26,040 nucleotides of DNA from Chloroflexota bacterium (GTDB taxonomy: Bacteria > Chloroflexota > Limnocylindria > Limnocylindrales > CSP1-4). Each line of letters opens with the position of its first letter. The stretch's first letter is position 1. Both the position numbers and the translations under genes were made by a program. The notes beneath the pieces were generated by a model, which was not told the DNA's origin, made no database searches, and saw only the letters and a program-made list of their open reading frames with translations. This document shows positions 7,010 to 14,211 of this stretch, one piece after another. Location of the stretch: positions 1 to 26,040 of the forward strand of contig JAKAMV010000034.1 of assembly GCA_021812735.1 (NCBI GenBank), read 5' to 3'.

Positions 7010-7555
7010 GCCGGCCGTCCGCCACCCGGCGCAGCTGCTCCGACGCGGCGTGCTCGCCGGCTGCTCGAACACGCTGCGGGCCGCGGCCGCCACCATGCCC
7101 CGGCTGCCGCGGGGGACGAGGTCGAGCGCGTTGCGCGTGGCATGCACCCGGCAGCGCTGCCAGGCGGCCCCCGGCAGCTGGCTGGCCTCCACGATGCCCC
7201 GGTGGGCATCGCTCGCCACGAGGCGCACGTCGGCGAGGCCGCGCTCCAGGAGCGCCCGCCCGGCGCGCCGCCGAGGCTCGGGGAGCGAGGGGAGGTAGCT
7301 CCCGTCGCGCACGCTCGGGACGGCGGGATCGATCGTCCCCGCCCGCGTGTCCCAGCGCCGGTCGCGGTACCCGTTGCGGTGCGTGAGGCGGTGCTCCGGG
7401 TCGCGCTCGCCGTGGGGCACCCCGGTGAGCTCGGTCACCTCGGCCTCCATCAGCGCCTGGGCCAGGACGCGGACGCCCTCGCGCAGGAAGTCGACGTCAC
7501 CGCCGGTCCCCGCCTTGCGCAGCAGCTCGAGCAGGCCCATCCTCTGGTCGGCCAT
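7010..7555 (-). pseudogene. IS256/mutator-type transposase remnant with internal deletion and frameshift
   Basis: From an ATG at 7555 with GGAGGG 8 nt upstream, the first 95 or so codons match the N-terminus of IS256-family transposases: VRVLAQALMEAEVTELTGVP, then HRNGYRDRRWDTRAGTI and LPSLPEPRRRA. The sequence then jumps to the region around the second catalytic acid: LADVRLVASDAHRGIVEA and WQRCRVHATRNALDLVP, up to FEQP near 7058. The stretch of about 110 residues carrying the first catalytic Asp is deleted. After FEQP the match continues in another frame as HAASEQLRRVADG to about 7010. The element is inactive. It lies directly upstream of the riboswitch promoter in the same orientation. Confidence 0.8.
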
Positions 7556-7757
7556 CGTGGCGTCCCTCCGTGTCGTCGGTTGCTACTCCAACGACGCGAG
7601 GATGACGCGGTGGCCGCTCCCGTGTCGGCCGCCTGCGCCTGTTGCACCAAGTGTGGGGGCTCTACCGCGACGGGCCTGAGCGTCGGCCGACCGTCCTGCG
7701 CCGCGGGGCCGCCCAGCGACCCGGTCGTGCGGCCGGGCGCCCGCCGTGCGCCTCGCT

Positions 7758-7819
7758 GTCACGCGCCCGCCCGCAGCGCGTCACGCGCCCGCAGCGCGTC
7801 ACGCGCCCGCCCGCAGCGT
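7758..7819. repeat. Three tandem units of a 22/18/22-bp GC-rich repeat
   Basis: GTCACGCGCCCGCCCGCAGC-type units lie at 7758-7779, 7780-7797 and 7798-7819; the middle one lacks one CCCG. There are no spacers and the units are too short for CRISPR. They lie in the 739-nt non-coding stretch between the IS256 remnant and the FGGY kinase gene. I saw no credible gene in that stretch. Confidence 0.8.
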
Positions 7820-7958
7820 TTGCAGCCAGCGACCCAACGGTGCGCTCATGGCACAGGCTGATCGCGAGCCGCAACGCCCGGGCGCCCTGGGCAAGAGGCG
7901 GGGCGCGCGGGCGCACGTACGCATCGCCCAGAGACTCGATCGTGCTGGCGGCGCACCG

Positions 7959-8080
7959 TTGAGTCGCGGGGCGCACGGCGGGTGCGTGCCGCGGGGCGGG
8001 GTGAGTCGCGGGGCGCACCGCGGGGCGGGGCGCACGGCGGGTGCGTGAGGCGGGGCGCGCGGGCGCAGCGTTGAGTCGCG
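7959..8080. repeat. Mosaic GC-rich tandem repeats with a TGAGTCGCG core
   Basis: TGAGTCGCGGGGCGCAC occurs at about 7960 and 8002, GGGGCGCACGGCGGGTGCGTG occurs twice, and TTGAGTCGCG occurs again near 8071. The units are shuffled rather than simply tandem. They share the TGAGTCG core with the short repeat at 1226-1272. The rest of this intergenic stretch (7556-7757, 7820-7958, 8081-8294) shows no recognisable gene or RNA. Confidence 0.65.
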
Positions 8081-8294
8081 CGGCGACGGCAGCAGGATCG
8101 GCGACGGCCGCAGGGGCACGCGGACCTGCTGTCGTCCAAGTCATTCCGCGATTCGCGAACGATCCCGAACCTCCACCCTTGCGGCGATGCGTCCAGCGGG
8201 TCAGCTGCCCCTCACGGCGCTGCACGCCGCGGGCGCGCCCCTCACGGCGACACCTCCGCGCGGCGCAAACGCCCAGCGCGGAAGGGCCTGCGAA

Positions 8295-9683
8295 CTATCC
8301 CCCGATGCCCGCCTCTCGCAGCACGGGGTGGAGCGCCCGGTACGTCGCGAAGCCGGCGTCATAGATGCCGCGCACCTGCGGATCCGGCTCGATCCGCCGT
8401 TCAGCCCCGGTCATCGCAGCGACCCCGGCCGCCAGGTCGGGCACCGCGCCGACACCTGCCGCGGCAAGGATCGCCGCGCCCACCACGGCGGTCTCGCCGA
8501 CGGCCGGGATGACCGCCGGCACGCCCAGTACGTCGGCCTTGATCCGGCCCCAGAGGTCGCCTGGCGTCGTGCGTCCCGCCAGCCGCAGCGAGGTGGCCGG
8601 GGCGCCTGCGGCCGCGAGGGGCTCGGCGACGTGGCGCATCGCATAGGCCGCTCCCTCGAGCACTGCGCGGACGAGGTGCCCCCGCCCGTGCGCCAGCGTC
8701 AGCCCGGCGAATGCACCGCGCGCCCGCTCGTCGAACACGGGCGCCCGCTCTCCCGCCAGGTATGGCAGGAACACCAGCCCGTCGGCTCCCGCGGGCACGG
8801 CCGCCGCCTCGGCGAACAGCTCCTCGATGGGCCACCGATCGCCCAGCACCGCGGACCGCAGCCAGTCCACCGATGCGCCGAGCGCAGCCATGGCCCCGCC
8901 CACCGCCCAGAGTCCAGGCAGGGGCGCCGGAGCGCAGTACAGCCCCTTCACCTGGACCTCCCGGTCGGCGTAGATCGCGATCCCGCCGGACGCGCCGCCC
9001 GTGTCCACCGCGTCGCCCGGCTGGAGCAGCCCGGCGCCCAGCATCGATGCCGCCCCGTCGTTGACGCCGCAGATGACCGGCGTCCCGGCGCGCAGCCCGA
9101 GCGCCGCGGCCACGATGGGCCGGAGCCGGCCGAGCCGCGACCCGACCGGGCGACCCTGGGCCACCTTCGACGGGAGCACGCCCGATCGCTCGAGCGTCGA
9201 GGCGTCCGGTGCCGCCTCGTGCGCCTGCAGGGACGTGGCCGCCACCCCGCTCAGCCACAGGCCCACCGCATCCCAGGCCGGCATCAGCCACACCGCCCGC
9301 ATCGCCGCGACAGGGTCCGCGTGCGACAGCCACGCCATCCGCGGCAGCAGCCCGAAGCCCGTGTCGCCGGGACGACGGTCCTGCCAGGTCACGGCGGGCC
9401 GGATCGGCATCCCGGCGTCGTCGGCCGCGACCAGCGTCGGCCCTTGCGTCACGCCGCAGGCCGCGAGCACGTCGACGCCGGCCAGGTCCAGGCTGCGCAC
9501 GGCCGCGACCAGCGCGGACCACCAGTCGGTCGGGTCCTGCTCGGCCCGCCCGTCGGGCCCGGTGTCAGTACGGTAGCCGGCCCGCCCGAGGCCGATCAGC
9601 CGGCCGTCGAGCCCGAGGCAGATCGCCTTCGCCTCCGTGGTGCCGACGTCGAGACCGAGCACCGCGCGGACCGCGTCAGCCAC
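8295..9683 (-). CDS. FGGY-family carbohydrate kinase, xylulokinase-like
   Basis: A 462-residue sugar kinase. The N-terminal ATPase-fold domain begins GLDVGTTEAKA (DVGTT at 12-16), followed by AEQDPTDWW at 48-55, the substrate-side segment typical of xylulokinases and gluconokinases. The second domain shows ICGVNDGAASMLGAG, DTGGASGGIAIY, LPYLAGERAPVFD and the nucleotide-site LRLAGRTTPGDLWGRIKADV. It would phosphorylate a ketose or sugar acid with ATP; xylulose is the best guess, but substrate in this family cannot be set by sequence alone. The GTG at 9683 is chosen because GAGGAGG lies 9 nt upstream and homology starts there. It overlaps the preceding aminotransferase by 8 nt (GTGGCTGA), so the two are cotranscribed. 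No sugar transporter or isomerase is nearby. Confidence 0.88.
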   Translation of the reverse strand: MADAVRAVLGLDVGTTEAKAICLGLDGRLIGLGRAGYRTDTGPDGRAEQDPTDWWSALVAAVRSLDLAGVDVLAACGVTQGPTLVAADDAGMPIRPAVTWQDRRPGDTGFGLLPRMAWLSHADPVAAMRAVWLMPAWDAVGLWLSGVAATSLQAHEAAPDASTLERSGVLPSKVAQGRPVGSRLGRLRPIVAAALGLRAGTPVICGVNDGAASMLGAGLLQPGDAVDTGGASGGIAIYADREVQVKGLYCAPAPLPGLWAVGGAMAALGASVDWLRSAVLGDRWPIEELFAEAAAVPAGADGLVFLPYLAGERAPVFDERARGAFAGLTLAHGRGHLVRAVLEGAAYAMRHVAEPLAAAGAPATSLRLAGRTTPGDLWGRIKADVLGVPAVIPAVGETAVVGAAILAAAGVGAVPDLAAGVAAMTGAERRIEPDPQVRGIYDAGFATYRALHPVLREAGIGG

Positions 9684-11418
9684 TCGATGCGACCTCCTCG
9701 GGAAGCAGGAACCAGCGGAGCGACTCGAAGTCCGGCCCGACGCCGCCGATGGACGGGGCCGCCTCCGGGAGCGCGGCCGGCGGGTGGGCGACGATTGCCC
9801 GCGCCTCCGCCAGGTAGTCGGCCAGCCGGGACTCGGGCTCGCGGTGGCGATGGCTCGGGTAGTGCATGCCCCCGCCGTCGTAGGTGATGTCACGCAGCGA
9901 GGCGGGCGGCTCGGGCAGGCCCGCCCGGTGGCGCCAGAGGCCGGAGGCCGGGTCGAACGCGTACTGCGACAGCAGCCGCCAGCCCTCGCTCGCCACCAGG
10001 TCCACGGCGTCGAGGATGAACTCGAACACGGCCTCGGACAGGAAGTAGTTGAAGTTCACCCGCACCCAGCCGGGCTTGATCCCCTCGCAGCCGCGCGAGA
10101 TCTCGCGCTCGAACGCGTGGGACCGCTCGAGGTCGATCCCCAGCAGGCGGTGCCCGTACGGGCCGGCGCAGGAGCAGCCGCCGCGCGACTGGATCCCGAA
10201 CAGGTCGTTGAGCAGGGCGACCACGTAGTTGTGGTGCAGGTACCGGCCGCCGTGGCGCACCACGAACGACACGATCGAGAGCCGCTCGGCGGTGTGGCTG
10301 CCGAGGAGCTCGATCGAGGGATTGGCCTCCCAGCGATGGAGGGCCCGGTGGATGAAGTCGGCCTCCCGCTCGCGAATCGCGTCCGCCCCCACCGCGGCCT
10401 TGAGCCCGAACACGAGTCCCGCGCGGATCGACTCCACGATCGCCGGGGTGCCGCCCTCCTCGCGGTGCTCCACATCGGCGAGGTACACGTGCTCGAGGGG
10501 GTTCACGTACAGGACCGTCCCGCCGCCCGGCATCGCGGGGACGCGGTTGCGGAACAGGTCGCGGCGCGCCACGAGCACGCCCGGCGTCCCCGGCCCGCCG
10601 ATGAACTTGTGGGGCGAGATGAACACCGCGTCCTTGCCAGCGGCGGGCTCGTCGTCGGGGTCCATCTCGATCGCCACGTAGGGCGCGGCGGCCGCGAAGT
10701 CGAAGCATGCGAGCGCGCCGTGGGCGTGCAGGCGCCGCGCGAGGGCCGCCGTGTCGGACACGATGCCCGTCACGTTCGAGGCTGCCGAGAAGGAGCCGAT
10801 CTTGAGCGGGCGCGCCTCGTGGCGGCGCAGCTCCTCCTCCAGCTGCTCGAGGTCGATCTCGCCGTCGGCGTCCTCGCGGATCGTCACGACGTCGGCGATG
10901 GACTCCCGCCACGGCAGTTCGTTGCTGTGGTGCTCGTACGGGCCGATGAACACGACGGGCCGCTGGTCGGCGGGGATCTGCGCCCGGAAGCCGTAGCGGT
11001 CGTCCAGCTCGGCCGGGATCCGCAGGCCCAGCACGTCGACGAGGCGGTTGACGGCCGCGGTGGACCCCGATCCGCAGAAGACCACCGCGTGCCGATCGCG
11101 GTCGCCGCCCACGCCCTCGAGCACCAGGCGGCGTGCCTCCTCGCGGAAGCGCGTCGTCTGGAGGCCGGTCCCCGACGACTCGGTGTGCGTGTTCGCGTAG
11201 AGCGGCAGGACGGCGTCGCGGATGTAGTCCTCGATGAACGTGAGGCTGCGGCCGGACGCGGTGTAGTCCGCATAGGTCACGCGGCGGATGCCGAACGGCC
11301 CGGCGACCGCCTCGTCGTCGCCGACCACGGACGCGCGGACCAGGTCGATCAGGGGGTTCGGACAAGGCGTGCGGCGGGCGTGCGGATGCGTGGGCGCGGG
11401 CGTGCCAGCGGACTCCAT
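9676..11418 (-). CDS. Class V aminotransferase, cysteine desulfurase-like
   Basis: A 580-residue PLP enzyme of fold type I. Visible residues: His163 in EHHSNELPW, Asp240 in CFDFAAAAP (pyridine N contact), Lys271 in SPHKFIGGPGTPG (Schiff base), and a Cys pair in SRGGCSCAGP (415, 417) where cysteine desulfurases keep the sulfur-accepting Cys. THTESSGTGLQTTRFREEAR near 78-97 is also typical of this subgroup. At 580 residues it is longer than SufS or IscS (about 400); the extra is mostly a C-terminal domain. No suf or isc scaffold genes are near, so a role in Fe-S assembly is unproven. Cys-dependent sulfur transfer or C-S lyase activity are both possible. A TAGACT box 6 nt before the ATG suggests a leaderless transcript. 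Confidence 0.85.
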   Translation of the reverse strand: MESAGTPAPTHPHARRTPCPNPLIDLVRASVVGDDEAVAGPFGIRRVTYADYTASGRSLTFIEDYIRDAVLPLYANTHTESSGTGLQTTRFREEARRLVLEGVGGDRDRHAVVFCGSGSTAAVNRLVDVLGLRIPAELDDRYGFRAQIPADQRPVVFIGPYEHHSNELPWRESIADVVTIREDADGEIDLEQLEEELRRHEARPLKIGSFSAASNVTGIVSDTAALARRLHAHGALACFDFAAAAPYVAIEMDPDDEPAAGKDAVFISPHKFIGGPGTPGVLVARRDLFRNRVPAMPGGGTVLYVNPLEHVYLADVEHREEGGTPAIVESIRAGLVFGLKAAVGADAIREREADFIHRALHRWEANPSIELLGSHTAERLSIVSFVVRHGGRYLHHNYVVALLNDLFGIQSRGGCSCAGPYGHRLLGIDLERSHAFEREISRGCEGIKPGWVRVNFNYFLSEAVFEFILDAVDLVASEGWRLLSQYAFDPASGLWRHRAGLPEPPASLRDITYDGGGMHYPSHRHREPESRLADYLAEARAIVAHPPAALPEAAPSIGGVGPDFESLRWFLLPEEVASSG

Positions 11419-11424
11419 GACCGG

Positions 11425-11430
11425 AGTCTA
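11425..11430 (-). promoter_or_regulatory. Candidate -10 box, leaderless start of the aminotransferase-kinase operon
   Basis: TAGACT on the - strand, 6 nt before the ATG at 11418, with no ribosome site between them. Transcription would begin at or next to the start codon. Confidence 0.55.
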
Positions 11431-11473
11431 GGCGATCGGCGGCCGCACCCGGGGGCCGAAGTCACGGCACCCG

Positions 11474-13117
11474 CTACGGGATCCGGTAGGGGCTCAGGTC
11501 GGCGTAGTGGAACCGGTCCAGGTCCACGCGCCCGCTGATGCCGGGCACCGTGCCCGAGCTCGTCCACTGCCAGAAGGTCCAGCTGTAGCCGGCCCAGGTG
11601 GAGGCCGGCACGGTAGGACCCGCCGCGGCCGTCCAGTGCGCCACCCAGAGCGGGAACCCGTTCTGGGCGAACCACGTCGAGTTGCCCATCGCATTCGACC
11701 AGAACGAGGGCGAGGTGTAGATCATCGCGCGCTGCCCCGTCCGCGCGTAGACCTCGTAGAGCCAGTGCGTCACCCAGGTCTGGAGGTTCGCGGGCGACAG
11801 GCCGTTGGTGGTCTCGAGGTCGAGCACCGGCACCAGATCGCCGGGCACGGGCGTCGCGGTGTTGATGAAGAAGTCGGCCTCCGCCTCGGCTTGGCCGACC
11901 GTCGTGCTCGGCTGCGCGAAGTCGTAGGCGCCGATGACGATGCCGTTGGCGTTGGCGCCGACGCGATTGGCCGCGTACGTGGGATCGATGTACCAGCCGC
12001 CCTCGGTGGCCTTCAGGAACGCGAAGCTGTAGCCGGCCGTCGCCACCTGCGACCAGTTGACGGTGCCCTGCCAGTTGCTCACGTCCAGACCCGTCACGCA
12101 CGTCCACGCCGGGGTGGGCGTCGGGGTGGGCGTCGGCGTCGGCAGGGGCGTGGGCGTGGGCGACGCGCTGGGGTCCGGCGTGGGCGTCGGCGACGCCGAC
12201 GGCGCGGGCGGGGGCGACGGGGGCGGGACGCAGGCATTGGGCTGCTGCGGCGGCGGCACGAAGGTCGGGAGCGGCGTCATCGTCGGCGCGGGCGTCGGGC
12301 TGGGCGACGCAGATGCCGACGGCGCCGGGCTGGGCGACGCTGACGGTTCCGACGTCGCGCTGGGCGTGGTCGTCGCAGTCGGCCTGGGCGTTGCGGTCGG
12401 TGGCGGATCGAGCGCAGGCATCGTCGCCGTGAACAGCCCCTTGGACGCCCACACATAGGAGGCGCCATACAGCGACCGCACGCTCTTGCCGTTGACCGAG
12501 ATGATCCGGTACCAGGCCGTCCCCGTGGCCGCCGACGGGCAGGTGATCGACCACGCCCCGCCCGACCGGGTGCCGTTCGAGACCACCCTCGTGCCCGCAG
12601 GCAGCCTGGCCTTGACGGTGCCGCTCACGGAGGGGCTGAGCCGGAGGGTGGTCCCGGAGCATGCCGAGAAGGCGGGCGTGGTGACAGCGACCACCCTGAA
12701 CAGGCCGGCCGCGGCATAGAGGTACGAGACGCCGAAGAGCGACCGCACGCTCCTGCCGCCGATCGAGCTGATCCGGTACCAGGCCCGGCCCGACGTGGTG
12801 GCCCCGGCGCAGGTCGCGCGGTAGGCGACCCCATTCACCGCGCCGCTCGCGACGACGCGCGTGCCCGACGCCACGGTCCGCTTCAGCGCCGACGACGTCG
12901 TGTTGCCGGTGCGGAGCGCCGCCGCGCACCGGGCGGAGAGCGAGTAGGTCGATGTGGCCTCCACAGCGGCGACAGCGGGCGGGACCATCTCGAGCAGCAC
13001 CAGCAGCAGCGTGAGCAGCCCGACAACGAGGGGCAGCCGACGCCGCGGTCGACGCCGGGACGGTGCAGTGGGGGCGGCGGGGACGGTGGCGGCGGGGGCG
13101 GCTCGTGAGACCGGCAC
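11474..13117 (-). CDS. Secreted GH25 lysozyme (muramidase) with two SH3-like repeats
   Basis: A 547-residue exported cell-wall hydrolase. An Arg-rich n-region (RRRPRRR) precedes the hydrophobic core LPLVVGLLTLLLVLLEMV and an AVAA cleavage region. Two SH3-like repeats follow, each with GTRVV, AWYRI and SVRSLxGxSYxxAxxGLF; they probably bind peptidoglycan. A Pro/Ser/Thr linker of about 110 residues leads to a C-terminal GH25 domain: GLDVSNWQG (first catalytic Asp), FLKATEGG, IGAYDFAQP, VPVLDLETTNG (catalytic Asp/Glu pair), MIYTSPSFW. It cleaves N-acetylmuramic acid-N-acetylglucosamine bonds. The GTG at 13117 is preferred because GGAGGA lies about 10 nt upstream and leaves a normal signal peptide; an ATG at 13204 would add 29 residues. 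Confidence 0.9.
   Translation of the reverse strand: MPVSRAAPAATVPAAPTAPSRRRPRRRLPLVVGLLTLLLVLLEMVPPAVAAVEATSTYSLSARCAAALRTGNTTSSALKRTVASGTRVVASGAVNGVAYRATCAGATTSGRAWYRISSIGGRSVRSLFGVSYLYAAAGLFRVVAVTTPAFSACSGTTLRLSPSVSGTVKARLPAGTRVVSNGTRSGGAWSITCPSAATGTAWYRIISVNGKSVRSLYGASYVWASKGLFTATMPALDPPPTATPRPTATTTPSATSEPSASPSPAPSASASPSPTPAPTMTPLPTFVPPPQQPNACVPPPSPPPAPSASPTPTPDPSASPTPTPLPTPTPTPTPTPAWTCVTGLDVSNWQGTVNWSQVATAGYSFAFLKATEGGWYIDPTYAANRVGANANGIVIGAYDFAQPSTTVGQAEAEADFFINTATPVPGDLVPVLDLETTNGLSPANLQTWVTHWLYEVYARTGQRAMIYTSPSFWSNAMGNSTWFAQNGFPLWVAHWTAAAGPTVPASTWAGYSWTFWQWTSSGTVPGISGRVDLDRFHYADLSPYRIP
12100..12410. repeat. Low-complexity repeats encoding the Pro/Thr/Ser linker of the GH25 protein
   Basis: Repeats of GTGGGCGTC-like units encode PTPTP and SPSPT runs. 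Such tracts are prone to length change and produce long false open frames on the other strand. Confidence 0.7.
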
Positions 13118-13265
13118 GAACGAAGACTCCTCCTTGCTGCCCCTAGGGTGGTCGTGGGCGGGGATGGCGTCCATGGCTCCTTGGGGGCATGCGCATGTGG
13201 CCAACTGGGACCATCGATCGAGGCGATGCCCGGAGGTCGCCGGGGAGCGATGACGGCCAGCGCGG

Positions 13266-13271
13266 CTACAA
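13266..13271 (+). promoter_or_regulatory. Candidate -10 box, leaderless start of the DUF2203 gene
   Basis: TACAAT lies 7 nt before the GTG at 13279, with no purine-rich ribosome site between. No -35 match at the expected distance. Confidence 0.6.
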
Positions 13272-13278
13272 TCGGCCG

Positions 13279-13692
13279 GTGTCCCGCATCTACTCGCTCC
13301 AAGACGCCGACGCCATGGTGCCGGAGATCACCCTCGTCGTCCAGCGTCTGAGGGACCTCCGCGACGAGGTGGCAGCCCTCCGAGACGCCTACCTGATGCG
13401 CGAGACGGCGCCGTTCGCCGAGATGCGGGGCGCGCCCGACGACGACCCGGAGCTGCTGCGCCTGCGCCTTCGGACGCGCGGCCTCGTCGACCAGATGCAG
13501 GCGGACGCCGCCTGGCTCGACGAGCGCGACATCGTCCTGCGGGACATCTCGACCGGGCTGCTGGACTTCCCCGCCGAGGCCGACGGCCAGCCGATCTGGC
13601 TGTGCTGGCGGCTGGGCGAGCCGTCGGTGGCCGCGTGGCACGCCCAGGAGGACGGCTTCGCCGGCCGGCGTCCGATCGAGGAGCTGGCCTAG
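13279..13692 (+). CDS. DUF2203 family protein
   Basis: This 137-residue cytoplasmic protein fits the DUF2203 family: the opening VSRIYSLQDADAMVPEI, a helical middle with alternating charged and Leu residues (RLRDLRDEVAALRDAY), the central DIVLRDISTGLLDFPAEADG, and the C-terminal IWLCWRLGEPSVAAWHAQED with FAGRRPIEEL. The WLCWRLGE stretch is the strongest family mark. No function is established for it. The GTG at 13279 is chosen because family homology begins there and a TACAAT box lies 7 nt upstream, which fits a leaderless message. It diverges from the GH25 gene and is followed 84 nt later by the rhodanese gene. Confidence 0.88.
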   Translation: MSRIYSLQDADAMVPEITLVVQRLRDLRDEVAALRDAYLMRETAPFAEMRGAPDDDPELLRLRLRTRGLVDQMQADAAWLDERDIVLRDISTGLLDFPAEADGQPIWLCWRLGEPSVAAWHAQEDGFAGRRPIEELA

Positions 13693-13724
13693 TCGCCGCC
13701 GCCGGGCCGCGGGCCGGATGCCGC

Positions 13725-13730
13725 TACACT
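13725..13730 (+). promoter_or_regulatory. Candidate -10 box for the rhodanese gene
   Basis: TACACT about 46 nt before the ATG at 13777, which would give a leader near 40 nt containing the GAGG site. Confidence 0.4.
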
Positions 13731-13776
13731 CCACCGGCCCTCCCCATGATCGACGCTTCTCGAGGACCCGCCCGTC

Positions 13777-14145
13777 ATGTACCGTCCCCAGGCGATCCCC
13801 GCCCTCGACCCCCTGTATGCCGACATCCGCCGGCGCGACCCGCATCGGCCAGCGCTGCTGGTGGACATCCGCGAGCGAGATGAGTTCCTGGCAATGCGCG
13901 TCGAGGGGTGCCTGTTCATCCCGATGTCGCAGCTGGGCGTGCGGCTCGACGAGATCCCCAGGGACCGGCCCGTGATGCTGATCTGCGCCTCGGGCAGCCG
14001 GTCCACGAGCGCGACGGCATACCTGCGACAGAACGGCTGGGAGGACGTGGGGAGCGTCGCGGGCGGCATCGAGGGCTGGCAGCGGCTCGGCCTGCCGGTC
14101 AAGCGTGGACCCGTGGAGCCGGGCGAGGGCCAGCTCGCCCGGTAG
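13777..14145 (+). CDS. Single-domain rhodanese-like sulfurtransferase
   Basis: A 122-residue protein made of one rhodanese domain. ALLVDIRERDEF near 26-37 is the first conserved motif, EGCLFIPMSQL the second, and MLICASGSRS carries the active-site Cys at residue 70 in a CxxGxRS loop. The end motif GGIEGWQRLGLPV is also typical. Such proteins carry persulfide sulfur between donors and acceptors; donor and acceptor here are unknown. No signal peptide is present, so it is cytoplasmic. GAGG lies about 11 nt before the ATG. A sulfurtransferase within 2.5 kb of a cysteine-desulfurase-like enzyme is suggestive, but the genes are on opposite strands and unlinked in transcription. It converges with the kelch gene. 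Confidence 0.9.
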   Translation: MYRPQAIPALDPLYADIRRRDPHRPALLVDIRERDEFLAMRVEGCLFIPMSQLGVRLDEIPRDRPVMLICASGSRSTSATAYLRQNGWEDVGSVAGGIEGWQRLGLPVKRGPVEPGEGQLAR

Positions 14146-14211
14146 CGGCGGTCCACAGCCGGAACCGCCGCCGGGTGACCGGCGGCCGTCCTGCCTCCCG
14201 GGTCGGGCCCG

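Noticed and set aside
6958..7665. Possible terminal inverted repeats of the IS256-type element
   Set aside because: GAGCCCCCACACTTGGTGC near 7665 and GCTACCACTGGTTCGCCC near 6960 share only scattered matches; not enough to define element ends.
7758..7819. Possible CRISPR array
   Set aside because: The units abut each other without spacers, vary in length (22/18/22) and no cas gene is near.
7662..8225. 187-codon - strand open frame in the repeat stretch
   Set aside because: Composed of Ala/Arg/Pro runs from the tandem repeats; no motif and no ribosome site.
8187..11538. Long + strand open frames of 566 and 633 codons
   Set aside because: They are antisense to the FGGY kinase and the aminotransferase, are rich in Arg/His/Pro/Gln, and show no family motif. 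They arise from the high GC of the third codon position.
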